Origin: a virus
Virus record (IMG/VR): IMGVR_UViG_3300010885_005508
Coordinates: 1 to 29,802 of that record
DNA: 29,802 bases
Direction: 5' to 3' (one strand)
A program made the position numbers and the translations under genes. Below the pieces are notes generated by a model, which was not told the DNA's origin, ran no database searches, and saw only the letters and a program-made list of their open reading frames with translations. Below are positions 7,637 to 13,893 of this stretch, one piece after another (position 1 is the stretch's first letter; every line of letters starts with the position of its first letter).

Positions 7637-9153
7637 AAATCTATATTATTAAAAATTTTCTTTTTTGCGAAATGGATCCAACTTTTTTTATATCCCATAA
7701 ATTCGGCGAATTTCGTCAAATTTTCGTCCGTTTGATCGATTTGATGTAAAATCCAATGTTTTTTAAATCCCTTTATTTTTTGGATTTCCAACAATTCGTC
7801 GAAATTCATTTCGGAATACGGTTTTTTCAAATGATCCGGAACAACAACTATCCCGGACGAACCGTCGATCATTTCGTTTATTTCCGTTTCGATCATTTTA
7901 CGTTCGTTTTTAGGAAATTCAAATCCGCAATCCGAACAAACGGGCGCGGACGCGTGAATAAATGATCCGCAACCGTGTTTTTTTCGTTTTTCCGGCGTTA
8001 ATTCGTCGCGCGTATATTCACGGAACGAACCGTCGTCGAAATGTTCCACAAATGGATCCGGACATTGTTTTTCCGGCGCGACGCCTTTACCTTTGATCGC
8101 GTGCCACAATGAAAAATTTCGTTTTCGTTCCCAAAATCCCAATTCTATCACGTTTCCCCCCATATCCAAAATAATAAATTCATTTTTATTTCGAAACAAA
8201 CGGGATCCACGTCCGCACATTTGCAACCACAACGGAACGGATTTCGTTCGTCGGTTAATTACAACACATTCGATCGACGGTTCGTCGTATCCGGTTGTCA
8301 AAATTTCGACGTTGCAAAGGACGGAAAATTTTCCGAATTTGAAATCCCGCAATATTTTTTCCCGTTCGGATTTTGGCGTCGTTCCGTCGATATGTTCACA
8401 ACTAATTCCCGCGGAACGAAACGCGTCCCGGGTTTTTTTTGAGTGTTCGACGTTGATATTAAAAACAAGTGTTTTTTTTCCGTTTGCGAATTTATTCCAA
8501 TGCGAAATTAATCCGTCGTATAAAAACGGCTTATCGTAAACGTCGAACATTTGATCGGATTTGTAATCGCCCCCGGACAATCCAACGCCTTTAATATCAA
8601 CAACGGATCCAAAGGTTCGCGCGGGACATAAAAACCCGTCCGAAATTAGATCCGCGATGTCCACGGATTGAACCATTTGATCATATATCGATCCTAATTG
8701 TGTCATTGTTCGCCCCTTGCGTAATGGCGTCGCGGTTGCCCCAATGATAAACGATCCGCGATTTTTATATTCGATCGCCACGTCGTCAAAAATTTGTTTG
8801 TGTGCTTCATCGATCACAACCAATTCCACAAACGGAAATTTTCGTTTTTTCAACGTTTGCACGGTTGCGACATAACAACGGGACGAATAATTGATCCATT
8901 TTTTCCCGCCCGTTATTATTTCGGATTTCAATCCGTAATCGTTCAATTTTGCCACGGATTGATCGATCAATTCTTTGCGATCGACTACAATCATAACACG
9001 GAAACCGTTATCGACTGAATTTCGGCAAATGTCCGCAAACGTGACCGTTTTCCCGGATCCCGTCGGCGAACATAAAACCACGGATTTTTCCCCGCGTGAA
9101 AAACAATCCCGGACGTCGTTTTTTAATTCGGTTTGATATGGACGTAATTCCAT
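7633..9153 (-). CDS. SF2 DEAH-type DNA helicase with C-terminal zinc-ribbon-like element
   Basis: The 506-residue protein is a superfamily 2 helicase of the phage/RecG-UvrB-like 'YPYQ' group. Motifs in order: LRPYQ near the N-terminus, Walker A SPTGSGKT (29-36), DEAH (115-118), GATATP (138-143), the LTTGYDEPSIECVV motif V region (about 285-298) and motif VI QMCGRGSR (311-318). A possible metal site follows: CGSF...VCSDCGFEFP with Cys395, Cys406 and Cys409. The last 90 residues are helical and basic. It probably unwinds or remodels DNA in replication or recombination. It is coupled on both sides: the upstream micro-ORF stop overlaps its ATG (TAATG), and its own stop overlaps the primase start (ATGA). 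Confidence 0.9.
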   Translation of the reverse strand: MELRPYQTELKNDVRDCFSRGEKSVVLCSPTGSGKTVTFADICRNSVDNGFRVMIVVDRKELIDQSVAKLNDYGLKSEIITGGKKWINYSSRCYVATVQTLKKRKFPFVELVVIDEAHKQIFDDVAIEYKNRGSFIIGATATPLRKGRTMTQLGSIYDQMVQSVDIADLISDGFLCPARTFGSVVDIKGVGLSGGDYKSDQMFDVYDKPFLYDGLISHWNKFANGKKTLVFNINVEHSKKTRDAFRSAGISCEHIDGTTPKSEREKILRDFKFGKFSVLCNVEILTTGYDEPSIECVVINRRTKSVPLWLQMCGRGSRLFRNKNEFIILDMGGNVIELGFWERKRNFSLWHAIKGKGVAPEKQCPDPFVEHFDDGSFREYTRDELTPEKRKKHGCGSFIHASAPVCSDCGFEFPKNERKMIETEINEMIDGSSGIVVVPDHLKKPYSEMNFDELLEIQKIKGFKKHWILHQIDQTDENLTKFAEFMGYKKSWIHFAKKKIFNNIDL

Positions 9154-9302
9154 TATTTCGATTGTTTTATTTCTTTTATTTTATTGTATAATTCGACATT
9201 AAAACGATCAAAAAAACGGATCGTTTGAATAATTTTCGGCGTGTCGAATTGGTTTTTCAATTGAATTGAAATTGTTCTTTTTGATATTTTTAAAATTTCC
9301 AT
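9153..9302 (-). CDS. 49-residue hypothetical protein
   Basis: A 49-residue frame starting MEILKISKRTISIQLKNQFD, basic and probably helical. It begins two bases after the stop of the preceding micro-ORF, in the AATTATGG context common here. It ends in TAATG overlapping the helicase start. The tight coupling on both sides is the main evidence that it is real. The family is not recognised. A small helical, basic protein could bind DNA or the helicase, but nothing in the sequence proves this. Confidence 0.55.
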   Translation of the reverse strand: MEILKISKRTISIQLKNQFDTPKIIQTIRFFDRFNVELYNKIKEIKQSK

Positions 9303-9304
9303 AA

Positions 9305-9394
9305 TTATTTATTGTTTGATTCGTAAATTAATAATGTCACTAAGTAGATACTTGGCGCGCCAACGTCGCCGAATTCGTTAAATATTTCAATCAT
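9305..9394 (-). CDS. 29-residue micro-ORF
   Basis: The frame reads MIEIFNEFGDVGAPSIYLVT followed by nine more residues. Its ATG overlaps the stop of the RlpA-like gene (ATGA), and its stop is two bases before the next ATG. It could be a real micro-protein with a short hydrophobic part, or only a coupling device that carries ribosomes to the next start. No homology recognised. Confidence 0.4.
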   Translation of the reverse strand: MIEIFNEFGDVGAPSIYLVTLLIYESNNK

Positions 9395-9711
9395 ATTTTT
9401 TTGATTTTTATTGTTACTATTCCGATTTTTAGATCCGCAATTTTGCGGAACGCTTTTTTTGATAAATCCAACGTCACGCGTTGAAATCCGCCGGTGTCAT
9501 TTACGCGAACAACAACCGATTTTCCGTTTTCGACATTTGTCAATTTCAACCGGGTTCCGATCGGATAAATATTCGACGCACACGTTAATAAATTTTGATT
9601 GAATATTTCCCCGGATTTTGTCGGACGCCCCACAAAGTAATCCGAATAATACGTCGCGCGGTGTGTGAATGATAAACACGCCAAACCGCAAATTAAAACG
9701 ATCGATTTCAT
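9391..9711 (-). CDS. RlpA-like double-psi beta-barrel protein, exported
   Basis: This 106-residue protein has an N-terminal hydrophobic signal peptide (about residues 3-17; the sequence GLAC around Cys12 is an imperfect lipobox). A compact RlpA-like double-psi beta-barrel follows: ATYYSDYFVGRPTKSG, then LTCASNIYPIGTRLKLTNV, VVVRVNDTGGF with Asp72, and LDLSKKAFRKI with Asp82. RlpA proteins are septal lytic transglycosylases or peptidoglycan-binding proteins in the envelope. Here the domain is isolated and sits in the replication operon, overlapping the coiled-coil gene upstream by four bases. It could weaken or remodel the host wall, or act on cell division. Whether it is catalytic cannot be judged from sequence alone. 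Confidence 0.8.
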   Translation of the reverse strand: MKSIVLICGLACLSFTHRATYYSDYFVGRPTKSGEIFNQNLLTCASNIYPIGTRLKLTNVENGKSVVVRVNDTGGFQRVTLDLSKKAFRKIADLKIGIVTIKIKKI

Positions 9712-10811
9712 TTTCCTAAAACGATTTTTATTTGTTTAACCGCCCAAACCTTATAACTTTCGAATTTATCTATCAAATCAATTTCCAACGACATTGCGCC
9801 GAACGGTTGTTCCGACATTCTTTGTTTTTTGATCCAAACCATATATTCGTCGAACAACTGATCGGAATTTCCGATCGGTTCGATTGGTGTCGTTTCGAAT
9901 TTTGGTTCCGGGTTTGGTTCCGGCGTTGGTTCGGGTGTCGCCCGTGACGGTAAAATCGAAACCCCCACGCCGTCCGACATTGAATAATCGATTTGTTGAT
10001 TTTTTAATTTTTCAATTTCGCGATTTTGTTCGTCGATTTTTCGTTGTTGTTCGACGCGTATATCCTTAATTAATTTGATCGCGTCGTTCATTGCGTCGTC
10101 GAATTTTTCCGTTGTCATTTCTTTGACATTTTCCGGCGTTAATTCCAACGTTTCGAACTTGAAAACGGTTCCCGTCCATTCGAACCCGTTGTTTATTAAT
10201 AACGATTGACGGCGTTTTAATTCCATTGCGAACGCTTGTTGTTCCAATTCCGCCCGGTGTTGTTGTTCGCGTTGGATTTCGTTTTCACGCTTTAATTTAA
10301 TACCGGATAAATAATATTTGAATTCTTCAACGCCCATATTTTCGACGGCGATCGCGTATAATTCCGAACTTTCGGTAAATTCCGACAATTGGGATAAACG
10401 TTCGGATCGTAAAATCGCGCGTTGTTCGGTTTCCCAACGTTCCGCGAATTTTTCTTTTTGTTCCAATTTCGTTTCCAAATTTTCAAACGTTGCGGAAATC
10501 ATTTTCCCGGCGTTCAAATAAAGTTTATCTAATAAAATTTGATCCGACATTTGTTGTTTTAATTCGTCCCGGTTGGATTTGATCAACTTTTGCGCGTCGA
10601 TCCTATATTGCCGTAACATTAAACGCGTTTCGCGTGCGACTTTCATTTCCGATTTTTGGTTCGGATCCGTGATCACAATTTGATCGATTTTGTCGTTCCA
10701 ATCGATCGCGACGTTAAAAAATTTTGTAAGGTTTTCGCCCAATTGAACGGTTTTTTCCTTTGATAATCCGGATTGATCAATCAATCGAATTAAATCGTTT
10801 TGTGTTTCCAT
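9708..10811 (-). CDS. Long coiled-coil protein, DUF1351-like; recombination or replication accessory candidate
   Basis: The 367-residue protein is mostly helical. About residues 30-130 (WNDKIDQIVITDPNQKSEMK, then ARETRLMLRQYRIDAQKLIK) resemble the DUF1351-type coiled-coil proteins often found beside phage recombination genes. Residues 165-215 and 240-280 are further charged heptad-rich helices (QREQQHRAELEQQAF, VEQQRKIDEQNREIEKLKNQ). A proline-glutamate spacer, TPEPTPEPNPEPKFE, follows at about 300, and then a final helical domain. It is the first gene of the leftward operon, starting 29 bases downstream of a good Bacteroidota promoter. Its role is not established; neighbourhood suggests DNA replication or recombination. 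Confidence 0.6.
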   Translation of the reverse strand: METQNDLIRLIDQSGLSKEKTVQLGENLTKFFNVAIDWNDKIDQIVITDPNQKSEMKVARETRLMLRQYRIDAQKLIKSNRDELKQQMSDQILLDKLYLNAGKMISATFENLETKLEQKEKFAERWETEQRAILRSERLSQLSEFTESSELYAIAVENMGVEEFKYYLSGIKLKRENEIQREQQHRAELEQQAFAMELKRRQSLLINNGFEWTGTVFKFETLELTPENVKEMTTEKFDDAMNDAIKLIKDIRVEQQRKIDEQNREIEKLKNQQIDYSMSDGVGVSILPSRATPEPTPEPNPEPKFETTPIEPIGNSDQLFDEYMVWIKKQRMSEQPFGAMSLEIDLIDKFESYKVWAVKQIKIVLGK

Positions 10812-10839
10812 ACTTAAAAAATTAAATTGTTTCGTTTTG

Positions 10840-10868
10840 CAAATATAGGAAAAATTTTAAATTACAAA
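10840..10868 (-). promoter_or_regulatory. Leftward early promoter (Bacteroidota type)
   Basis: On the minus strand a TTTG box (10868-10865) is followed after 17 bases by TATATTTG (10847-10840). This is a full match to TTTG-N17/23-TAnnTTTG. It would drive the 10811-to-5447 replication operon, whose first ATG is at 10811. The TTTG box lies inside the first operator copy. Confidence 0.75.
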
Positions 10869-10879
10869 AATTTTTGTAT
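10860..10879. promoter_or_regulatory. Operator candidate, copy 1
   Basis: AATTACAAAAATTTTTGTAT contains the perfect 16-bp palindrome TACAAAAATTTTTGTA (10863-10878). It covers the -33 box of the leftward promoter. A copy with one mismatch lies exactly 40 bp away. This looks like a dimeric repressor or activator site. Confidence 0.6.
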
Positions 10880-10894
10880 TTTTTTTTAGTATTC

Positions 10895-10924
10895 TTTGCA
10901 ATTACAAAAAGTTTTGTATATTTG
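10895..10924 (+). promoter_or_regulatory. Rightward early promoter (Bacteroidota type)
   Basis: TTTG (10895-10898), 18 bases, then TATATTTG (10917-10924) match the Bacteroidota vegetative promoter. It would drive the 10988-13524 gene cluster. The leader that follows carries three tandem hexamers CAACGG CAACGG AAACGG (10935-10952). A second operator copy overlaps the spacer and the start of the -7 box. Confidence 0.75.
10900..10919. promoter_or_regulatory. Operator candidate, copy 2
   Basis: AATTACAAAAAGTTTTGTAT is identical to copy 1 at 19 of 20 bases and starts exactly 40 bp later. The palindrome has one central mismatch. It occupies the spacer and the first bases of the -7 box of the rightward promoter, so a bound protein would block it. 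Confidence 0.6.
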
Positions 10925-10987
10925 CAATGTCGAACAACGGCAACGGAAACGGTAAAAAAATATTAACTAATTGAAAAACAGGAAATT

Positions 10988-11293
10988 ATGGAAAATTTAA
11001 ACACAATCAACGCAATGTTAACCGGATTTGATACGGAAAATTTCACATTAACAAAAAAAGAAACGGGACGTAAAACCGGGAAATTTTATTATGAAGTGAT
11101 CGACAACCGCACCGGCGAAATGGTAACGAACCGAAATTCAAATCGTGAATATATCGCGTGTACAACAAACGGGCGTTTCTTTTTTGGACGTTTGGATTTG
11201 ATCAACAAAGGCGATCATAAAAAAATGGTTGATTATGCGCGTCAAACGGGCGAATATCAAACAAATTTAGAAATTGCGATCCTAAAATTTTAA
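10988..11293 (+). CDS. Hypothetical early protein, 101 residues
   Basis: First gene of the rightward cluster. The ATG follows the A-rich leader ACAGGAAATT, about 60 bases downstream of the promoter. The protein has a short beta-rich middle with TGKFYYEVIDNRTGEM and NGRFFFGRLDL, and a helical end. No cysteines, signal peptide or membrane segment. It is not recognised. Position as first early gene suggests a role in host takeover or regulation, but no motif supports a specific function. A structured RNA element follows its stop. Confidence 0.65.
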   Translation: MENLNTINAMLTGFDTENFTLTKKETGRKTGKFYYEVIDNRTGEMVTNRNSNREYIACTTNGRFFFGRLDLINKGDHKKMVDYARQTGEYQTNLEIAILKF

Positions 11294-11297
11294 TATA

Positions 11298-11338
11298 AAA
11301 CCCGAACCGGCGGACGGGTTTCGATCCGCCGGATTTTT
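11298..11338 (+). ncRNA. Pseudoknot-capable RNA element with terminator-like tail
   Basis: The 58-base gap after the first early gene contains two perfect, interlocked helices. Stem 1 pairs AAACCCG (11298-11304) with CGGGTTT (11315-11321). Stem 2 pairs CCGGCGGA (11307-11314, exactly the loop of stem 1) with TCCGCCGG (11325-11332), and a T run follows at 11334-11338. The two can form an H-type pseudoknot or act as alternative hairpins. Stem 2 plus the T run would be an intrinsic terminator and stem 1 its antiterminator. No known riboswitch class is recognised. Confidence 0.6.
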
Positions 11339-11351
11339 AAAACTTATAATT

Positions 11352-11594
11352 ATGGACGGAAACAACAAATTTCCAACAATCCCAACCAAACAAAACGTTT
11401 CGCGCGCCGTCGCGATCGGTTGGGCGAATGATTTCGAACGTTTGTATCCGGAAACGGAAATGTTTATTGTTCGCGATTTGCATTATGATAATAAATACAC
11501 TTGCGGAAAATTGGTTTCAATGGAAAACGGCGTTTTCGAATTTATGGACGGGATCACGATTTCAAAAAAAACCCATTGTAAAGCAATGTTATAA
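11352..11594 (+). CDS. Hypothetical early protein, 80 residues
   Basis: The ATG is in the ATAATTATGG context and lies 14 bases after the RNA element's T run. The protein reads MDGNNKFPTIPTKQNVSRAV, then a mixed alpha/beta body with MFIVRDLHYDNKY and ending in two cysteine-containing segments (YTCGK, KTHCKAM). There is no clear metal-binding spacing. It is not recognised. The next gene starts one base after its stop, so they are translated together. Confidence 0.6.
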   Translation: MDGNNKFPTIPTKQNVSRAVAIGWANDFERLYPETEMFIVRDLHYDNKYTCGKLVSMENGVFEFMDGITISKKTHCKAML

Positions 11595-11595
11595 A

Positions 11596-11916
11596 ATGGG
11601 ACGAACAAAGGAAATTTTTATGGCGGATCGTGAACGCGAATTTTACGAAAATAATCGCGAATTGTATCAATGTAAAAACGAAATAATTTTATTACAAATG
11701 GAAAATTTATCACAAACCGACGCATTAAAACAACGCGTTATCACGGCAAAAAAAGATTTGCCAAAACAAATAATCCCGGTTTTTATTCATTGTTTCCCGG
11801 AATACAATTCGGATCAACAACGAACAAAATTGACGAATGTTTTACACTTAAAAACCGCGGATCAATTGATTACTGAAAAATTAGAATTATTAATTAAAAT
11901 TTTACAAAATGAATGA
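11596..11916 (+). CDS. Hypothetical early protein, 106 residues
   Basis: The frame is open from further upstream, but ATG at 11596 is chosen because it sits one base after the preceding stop and avoids a 165-base overlap with that gene. The product begins MGRTKEIFMADREREFYENN and is highly charged and mostly helical, with a probable coiled coil over residues 10-50. The C-terminal half has QIIPVFIHCFPEYNSDQQRT. Not recognised. The last bases overlap the next micro-gene start. Confidence 0.6.
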   Translation: MGRTKEIFMADREREFYENNRELYQCKNEIILLQMENLSQTDALKQRVITAKKDLPKQIIPVFIHCFPEYNSDQQRTKLTNVLHLKTADQLITEKLELLIKILQNE

Positions 11917-12016
11917 TTTTTTTAAAATAATTGCGTTCGCGCTTTTTTTAACTATTTGCGCCGTTTTTGTATATGTCGAAATACAAAAAATTAACAACGG
12001 AAACACAAACGACTAA
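11909..12016 (+). CDS. 35-residue single-pass membrane micro-protein
   Basis: A 35-codon frame, MNDFFKIIAFALFLTICAVF followed by VYVEIQKINNGNTND, overlaps the preceding gene by eight bases. It has one clear transmembrane segment (about residues 5-23) and a polar C-terminal tail. Overlap with the upstream gene and a normal stop support translation. Small phage membrane proteins of this shape can be superinfection-exclusion, holin-like or toxin-like proteins; nothing distinguishes these here. Confidence 0.55.
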   Translation: MNDFFKIIAFALFLTICAVFVYVEIQKINNGNTND

Positions 12017-12030
12017 ATTCAATAATTAAC

Positions 12031-12045
12031 CTTTAAAATTTAAAG
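12031..12045. promoter_or_regulatory. AT-rich dyad just upstream of the ssDNA-binding protein start
   Basis: CTTTAAAATTTAAAG is a perfect 7-bp inverted repeat around a central A, ending two bases before the ATG at 12048. It could be a protein-binding site or a weak hairpin over the translation start. With so A/T-rich a sequence, chance is a real alternative. Confidence 0.3.
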
Positions 12046-12047
12046 TT

Positions 12048-12713
12048 ATGGCTATCAATGCAACTGATAACGGATCGAAATCCGTTGATCCAATCAAACC
12101 GGGAACACATATCGCGCGTTGCGTTCAAATGATCCACGTCGGAACATTAACGGAAGATATTCAAGGGAAATCCACGACGCGAAATTTAGTTCGATGTACT
12201 TTTGAACTACCGTCCGAAATGCACGTTTTCGACGAATTAAAGGGCGCGGAACCGCGTTTCGTTTCAAAGGAATTCACGTTGTCGTTAAATGAAAAATCGA
12301 CATTGCGTAAATTTTTAGATACGTGGCGCGGAACGCCATTCACGCCGGACGAGGCGAAAAAATTCGACGTAACGCGTTTATTGGGCGTTCCGTGTATGCT
12401 TTCAATCGGTTTGAAAACGTCGGCGTCCGGGCGCGCTTATAATTCAATAGATAGCGCGTTGGCGGTTCCAAATGGGATTCCCGCACCGGAACAAATAACG
12501 CCGTCGTTAGAAATCAATTACGAAAACATTTCCGAAAATTGGGAAAAAATCCCGAATTTTTTACGCGAAAAAATGATCACAACGCCCGAATTTAAGGCGT
12601 CCGGATTTATTCCCCCGGTTGACGTACAAAACGACGGGAAATCAACGGAAACCGCGCAACCAACAAACGAATTCGCGCAACCGGGCGAACCAATTAAAAA
12701 AATGCCGTTTTAA
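12048..12713 (+). CDS. Probable single-stranded DNA-binding protein (phage type)
   Basis: The 221-residue protein has the outline of a phage ssDNA-binding protein. It opens with a beta-rich core (PIKPGTHIARCVQMIHVGT, LVRCTFELPSE), then FTLSLNEKSTLRKFLDTWRG, a segment I know from phage proteins annotated as ssDNA-binding or OB-fold. After LLGVPCMLSIG comes a low-complexity linker, then a tail ending EPIKKMPF. The hydrophobic MPF end is reminiscent of the SSB tail that recruits replication partners, though the acidic run is weak. It would protect ssDNA during replication with the primase and helicases. The largest gene of this cluster. Confidence 0.65.
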   Translation: MAINATDNGSKSVDPIKPGTHIARCVQMIHVGTLTEDIQGKSTTRNLVRCTFELPSEMHVFDELKGAEPRFVSKEFTLSLNEKSTLRKFLDTWRGTPFTPDEAKKFDVTRLLGVPCMLSIGLKTSASGRAYNSIDSALAVPNGIPAPEQITPSLEINYENISENWEKIPNFLREKMITTPEFKASGFIPPVDVQNDGKSTETAQPTNEFAQPGEPIKKMPF

Positions 12714-12714
12714 T

Positions 12715-12954
12715 ATGAATGTTTATATTGAATTTCACGGCGTCGATCTTTATTGTTCGGGATCGTTTGATCCGGGCGAACCTTGCGAATTTTACGATCG
12801 CAACGGGGAACCCGGAACCCCGGGCGAACCGGCGTCGTTTGATATTGAAACGATCGAATTGGGATCGGTTGACGTTTACACGTTATTCGACAACCTAAAT
12901 CAACTGAATGAAATCGAAAATATAATTTTAACTAAAATTTTAGATAATGAATAA
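12715..12954 (+). CDS. Acidic hypothetical protein with a short Gly-Glu-Pro repeat, 79 residues
   Basis: ATG at 12715 follows the previous stop by one base (TAATATG); the frame is open further upstream but would overlap that gene by about 95 bases. The protein is strongly acidic. It starts MNVYIEFHGVDLYCSGSFDP and contains RNGEPGTPGEPASFD, a short collagen-like stretch. I recognise this shape from small phage replication-region proteins but cannot name a family. It overlaps the next gene by eight bases. Confidence 0.6.
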   Translation: MNVYIEFHGVDLYCSGSFDPGEPCEFYDRNGEPGTPGEPASFDIETIELGSVDVYTLFDNLNQLNEIENIILTKILDNE

Positions 12955-13372
12955 CACGGAAATAATTTTGAAACAAATCGCGTCAATTGTGAACGCGGTT
13001 GAAAATGGAACGGTTGACGGATTGGACGCGTTTATCGAATTGAAAAAAATCGACAAAAAATTGTCGTCCGCGATCGACGGCGTATTCGAAACCGCGTTTT
13101 CGGACGCGTCGAAATATGGAACGGGCGAACATTTAAAAAACGGCGTTATTTTTTCCGTTCGTGCAACGGCGGGACGTTGGGATTTTAAAAATTGCGATAT
13201 GTGGATCGATCAAAAATCCCAATTGGAAAACGTCGAAAAACATTTAAAATCGCTTAAAAATTCGCATAAAATAGGCGATCCAATTGTGGATCATTCAACG
13301 GGCGAAATTATAACTTTGCCAACGTTTAACGCCGGAAAAGATACGATTTTCCTAAAAATCCCGAAAATGTAA
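12947..13372 (+). CDS. Hypothetical protein, 141 residues
   Basis: The start overlaps the previous gene by eight bases and the stop overlaps the next start (TAATG), so it is part of the early unit. The N-terminal half is helical (MNNTEIILKQIASIVNAVEN, LDAFIELKKIDKKLSSAID). The middle has GVIFSVRATAGRWDFKNC and the end is beta-like (GEIITLPTFNAGKDTIFLK). This looks like a soluble cytoplasmic phage protein of the small early type. No catalytic motif seen; function unknown. Confidence 0.6.
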   Translation: MNNTEIILKQIASIVNAVENGTVDGLDAFIELKKIDKKLSSAIDGVFETAFSDASKYGTGEHLKNGVIFSVRATAGRWDFKNCDMWIDQKSQLENVEKHLKSLKNSHKIGDPIVDHSTGEIITLPTFNAGKDTIFLKIPKM

Positions 13373-13524
13373 TGAATGAAAATTTTGATTATTTTTTGAA
13401 TTACTACGTTCTTTTATGTATATATCACGAAAAAATGAATTTTCATTTTGATTTCGTGACAAATGAAAAAATCGAACGGGAAAAAATCACGATCCGCGAA
13501 CACTTAAAAACATTAATTTTTTAG
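13372..13524 (+). CDS. 50-residue hypothetical protein, end of the early cluster
   Basis: ATG at 13372 overlaps the previous stop. The 50 residues begin MNENFDYFLNYYVLLCIYHE, aromatic-rich, and end in a charged helix (EKIEREKITIREHLKTLIF). It ends in TAG, a stop I noticed rarely here. Coupling and its place directly before the terminator support a real last gene. Not recognised. Confidence 0.5.
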   Translation: MNENFDYFLNYYVLLCIYHEKMNFHFDFVTNEKIEREKITIREHLKTLIF

Positions 13525-13535
13525 CGGAAAAATAG

Positions 13536-13600
13536 GGCGGTTCGCACGGTGTAGGAAATAAGGAAACACGAAAAATCCACCGGCGACCGCCTTTTTATTT
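13536..13600 (+). terminator. Intrinsic terminator between convergent operons
   Basis: The arm GGCGGTTCGCACGGTG (13536-13551) pairs with CACCGGCGACCGCC (13578-13591) over 14 base pairs with two single-base bulges. The loop is 26 bases and TTTTTATTTTATTTT follows. It ends the rightward early cluster. On the opposite strand the stem is followed by CTATTTTT, so it may also stop the lysis operon coming from the right. Confidence 0.7.
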
Positions 13601-13890
13601 TATTTTGAAAACAATTTCAATCCGACGAAAATGTCGTCCCACGTTATAAAATCAAATATTTTTCCGATAAAAATTCCCGTGAAAAATATCCAAAAAATAA
13701 AACGTACTTTGTCCAATTTCCCAATTCCGCCGTTTTCGTGTTTCAAATTATTTTCAATTTCCGAAACAATATGTCCGAACGGCGTCGCCTTTAAAACGCC
13801 CAATCCGATCGACATAAAAAAATTACTAATTTTCGAAATGATCCGATCCCGGCGAATTTTCCGAACTTGTTTATTTTCTTTTTTAAACAT
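13600..13890 (-). CDS. Holin candidate, small membrane protein
   Basis: The 96-residue protein has a basic N-terminus (MFKKENKQVRKIRRD), a moderately hydrophobic helix (about 22-45, ending TPFGHIVSEIENNL), the turn GGIGKLDK and one clear transmembrane segment, FIFWIFFTGIFIGKIFDFI (about 64-82). The 'V-S-E-I-E ... GG-GK-D' arrangement with flanking membrane helices resembles small phage holins of Bacteroidota. It is the last gene of the structural operon, next to the M15 endolysin. A holin would form the lesion that releases the endolysin. Confidence 0.5.
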   Translation of the reverse strand: MFKKENKQVRKIRRDRIISKISNFFMSIGLGVLKATPFGHIVSEIENNLKHENGGIGKLDKVRFIFWIFFTGIFIGKIFDFITWDDIFVGLKLFSK

Positions 13891-13893
13891 AAT

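Noticed and set aside
10927-10974. 15-codon leader peptide (MSNNGNGNGKKILTN)
   Set aside because: Its ATG is at or within a few bases of the predicted transcription start, so it would have no leader; the Asn-Gly run simply follows from the hexamer repeat.
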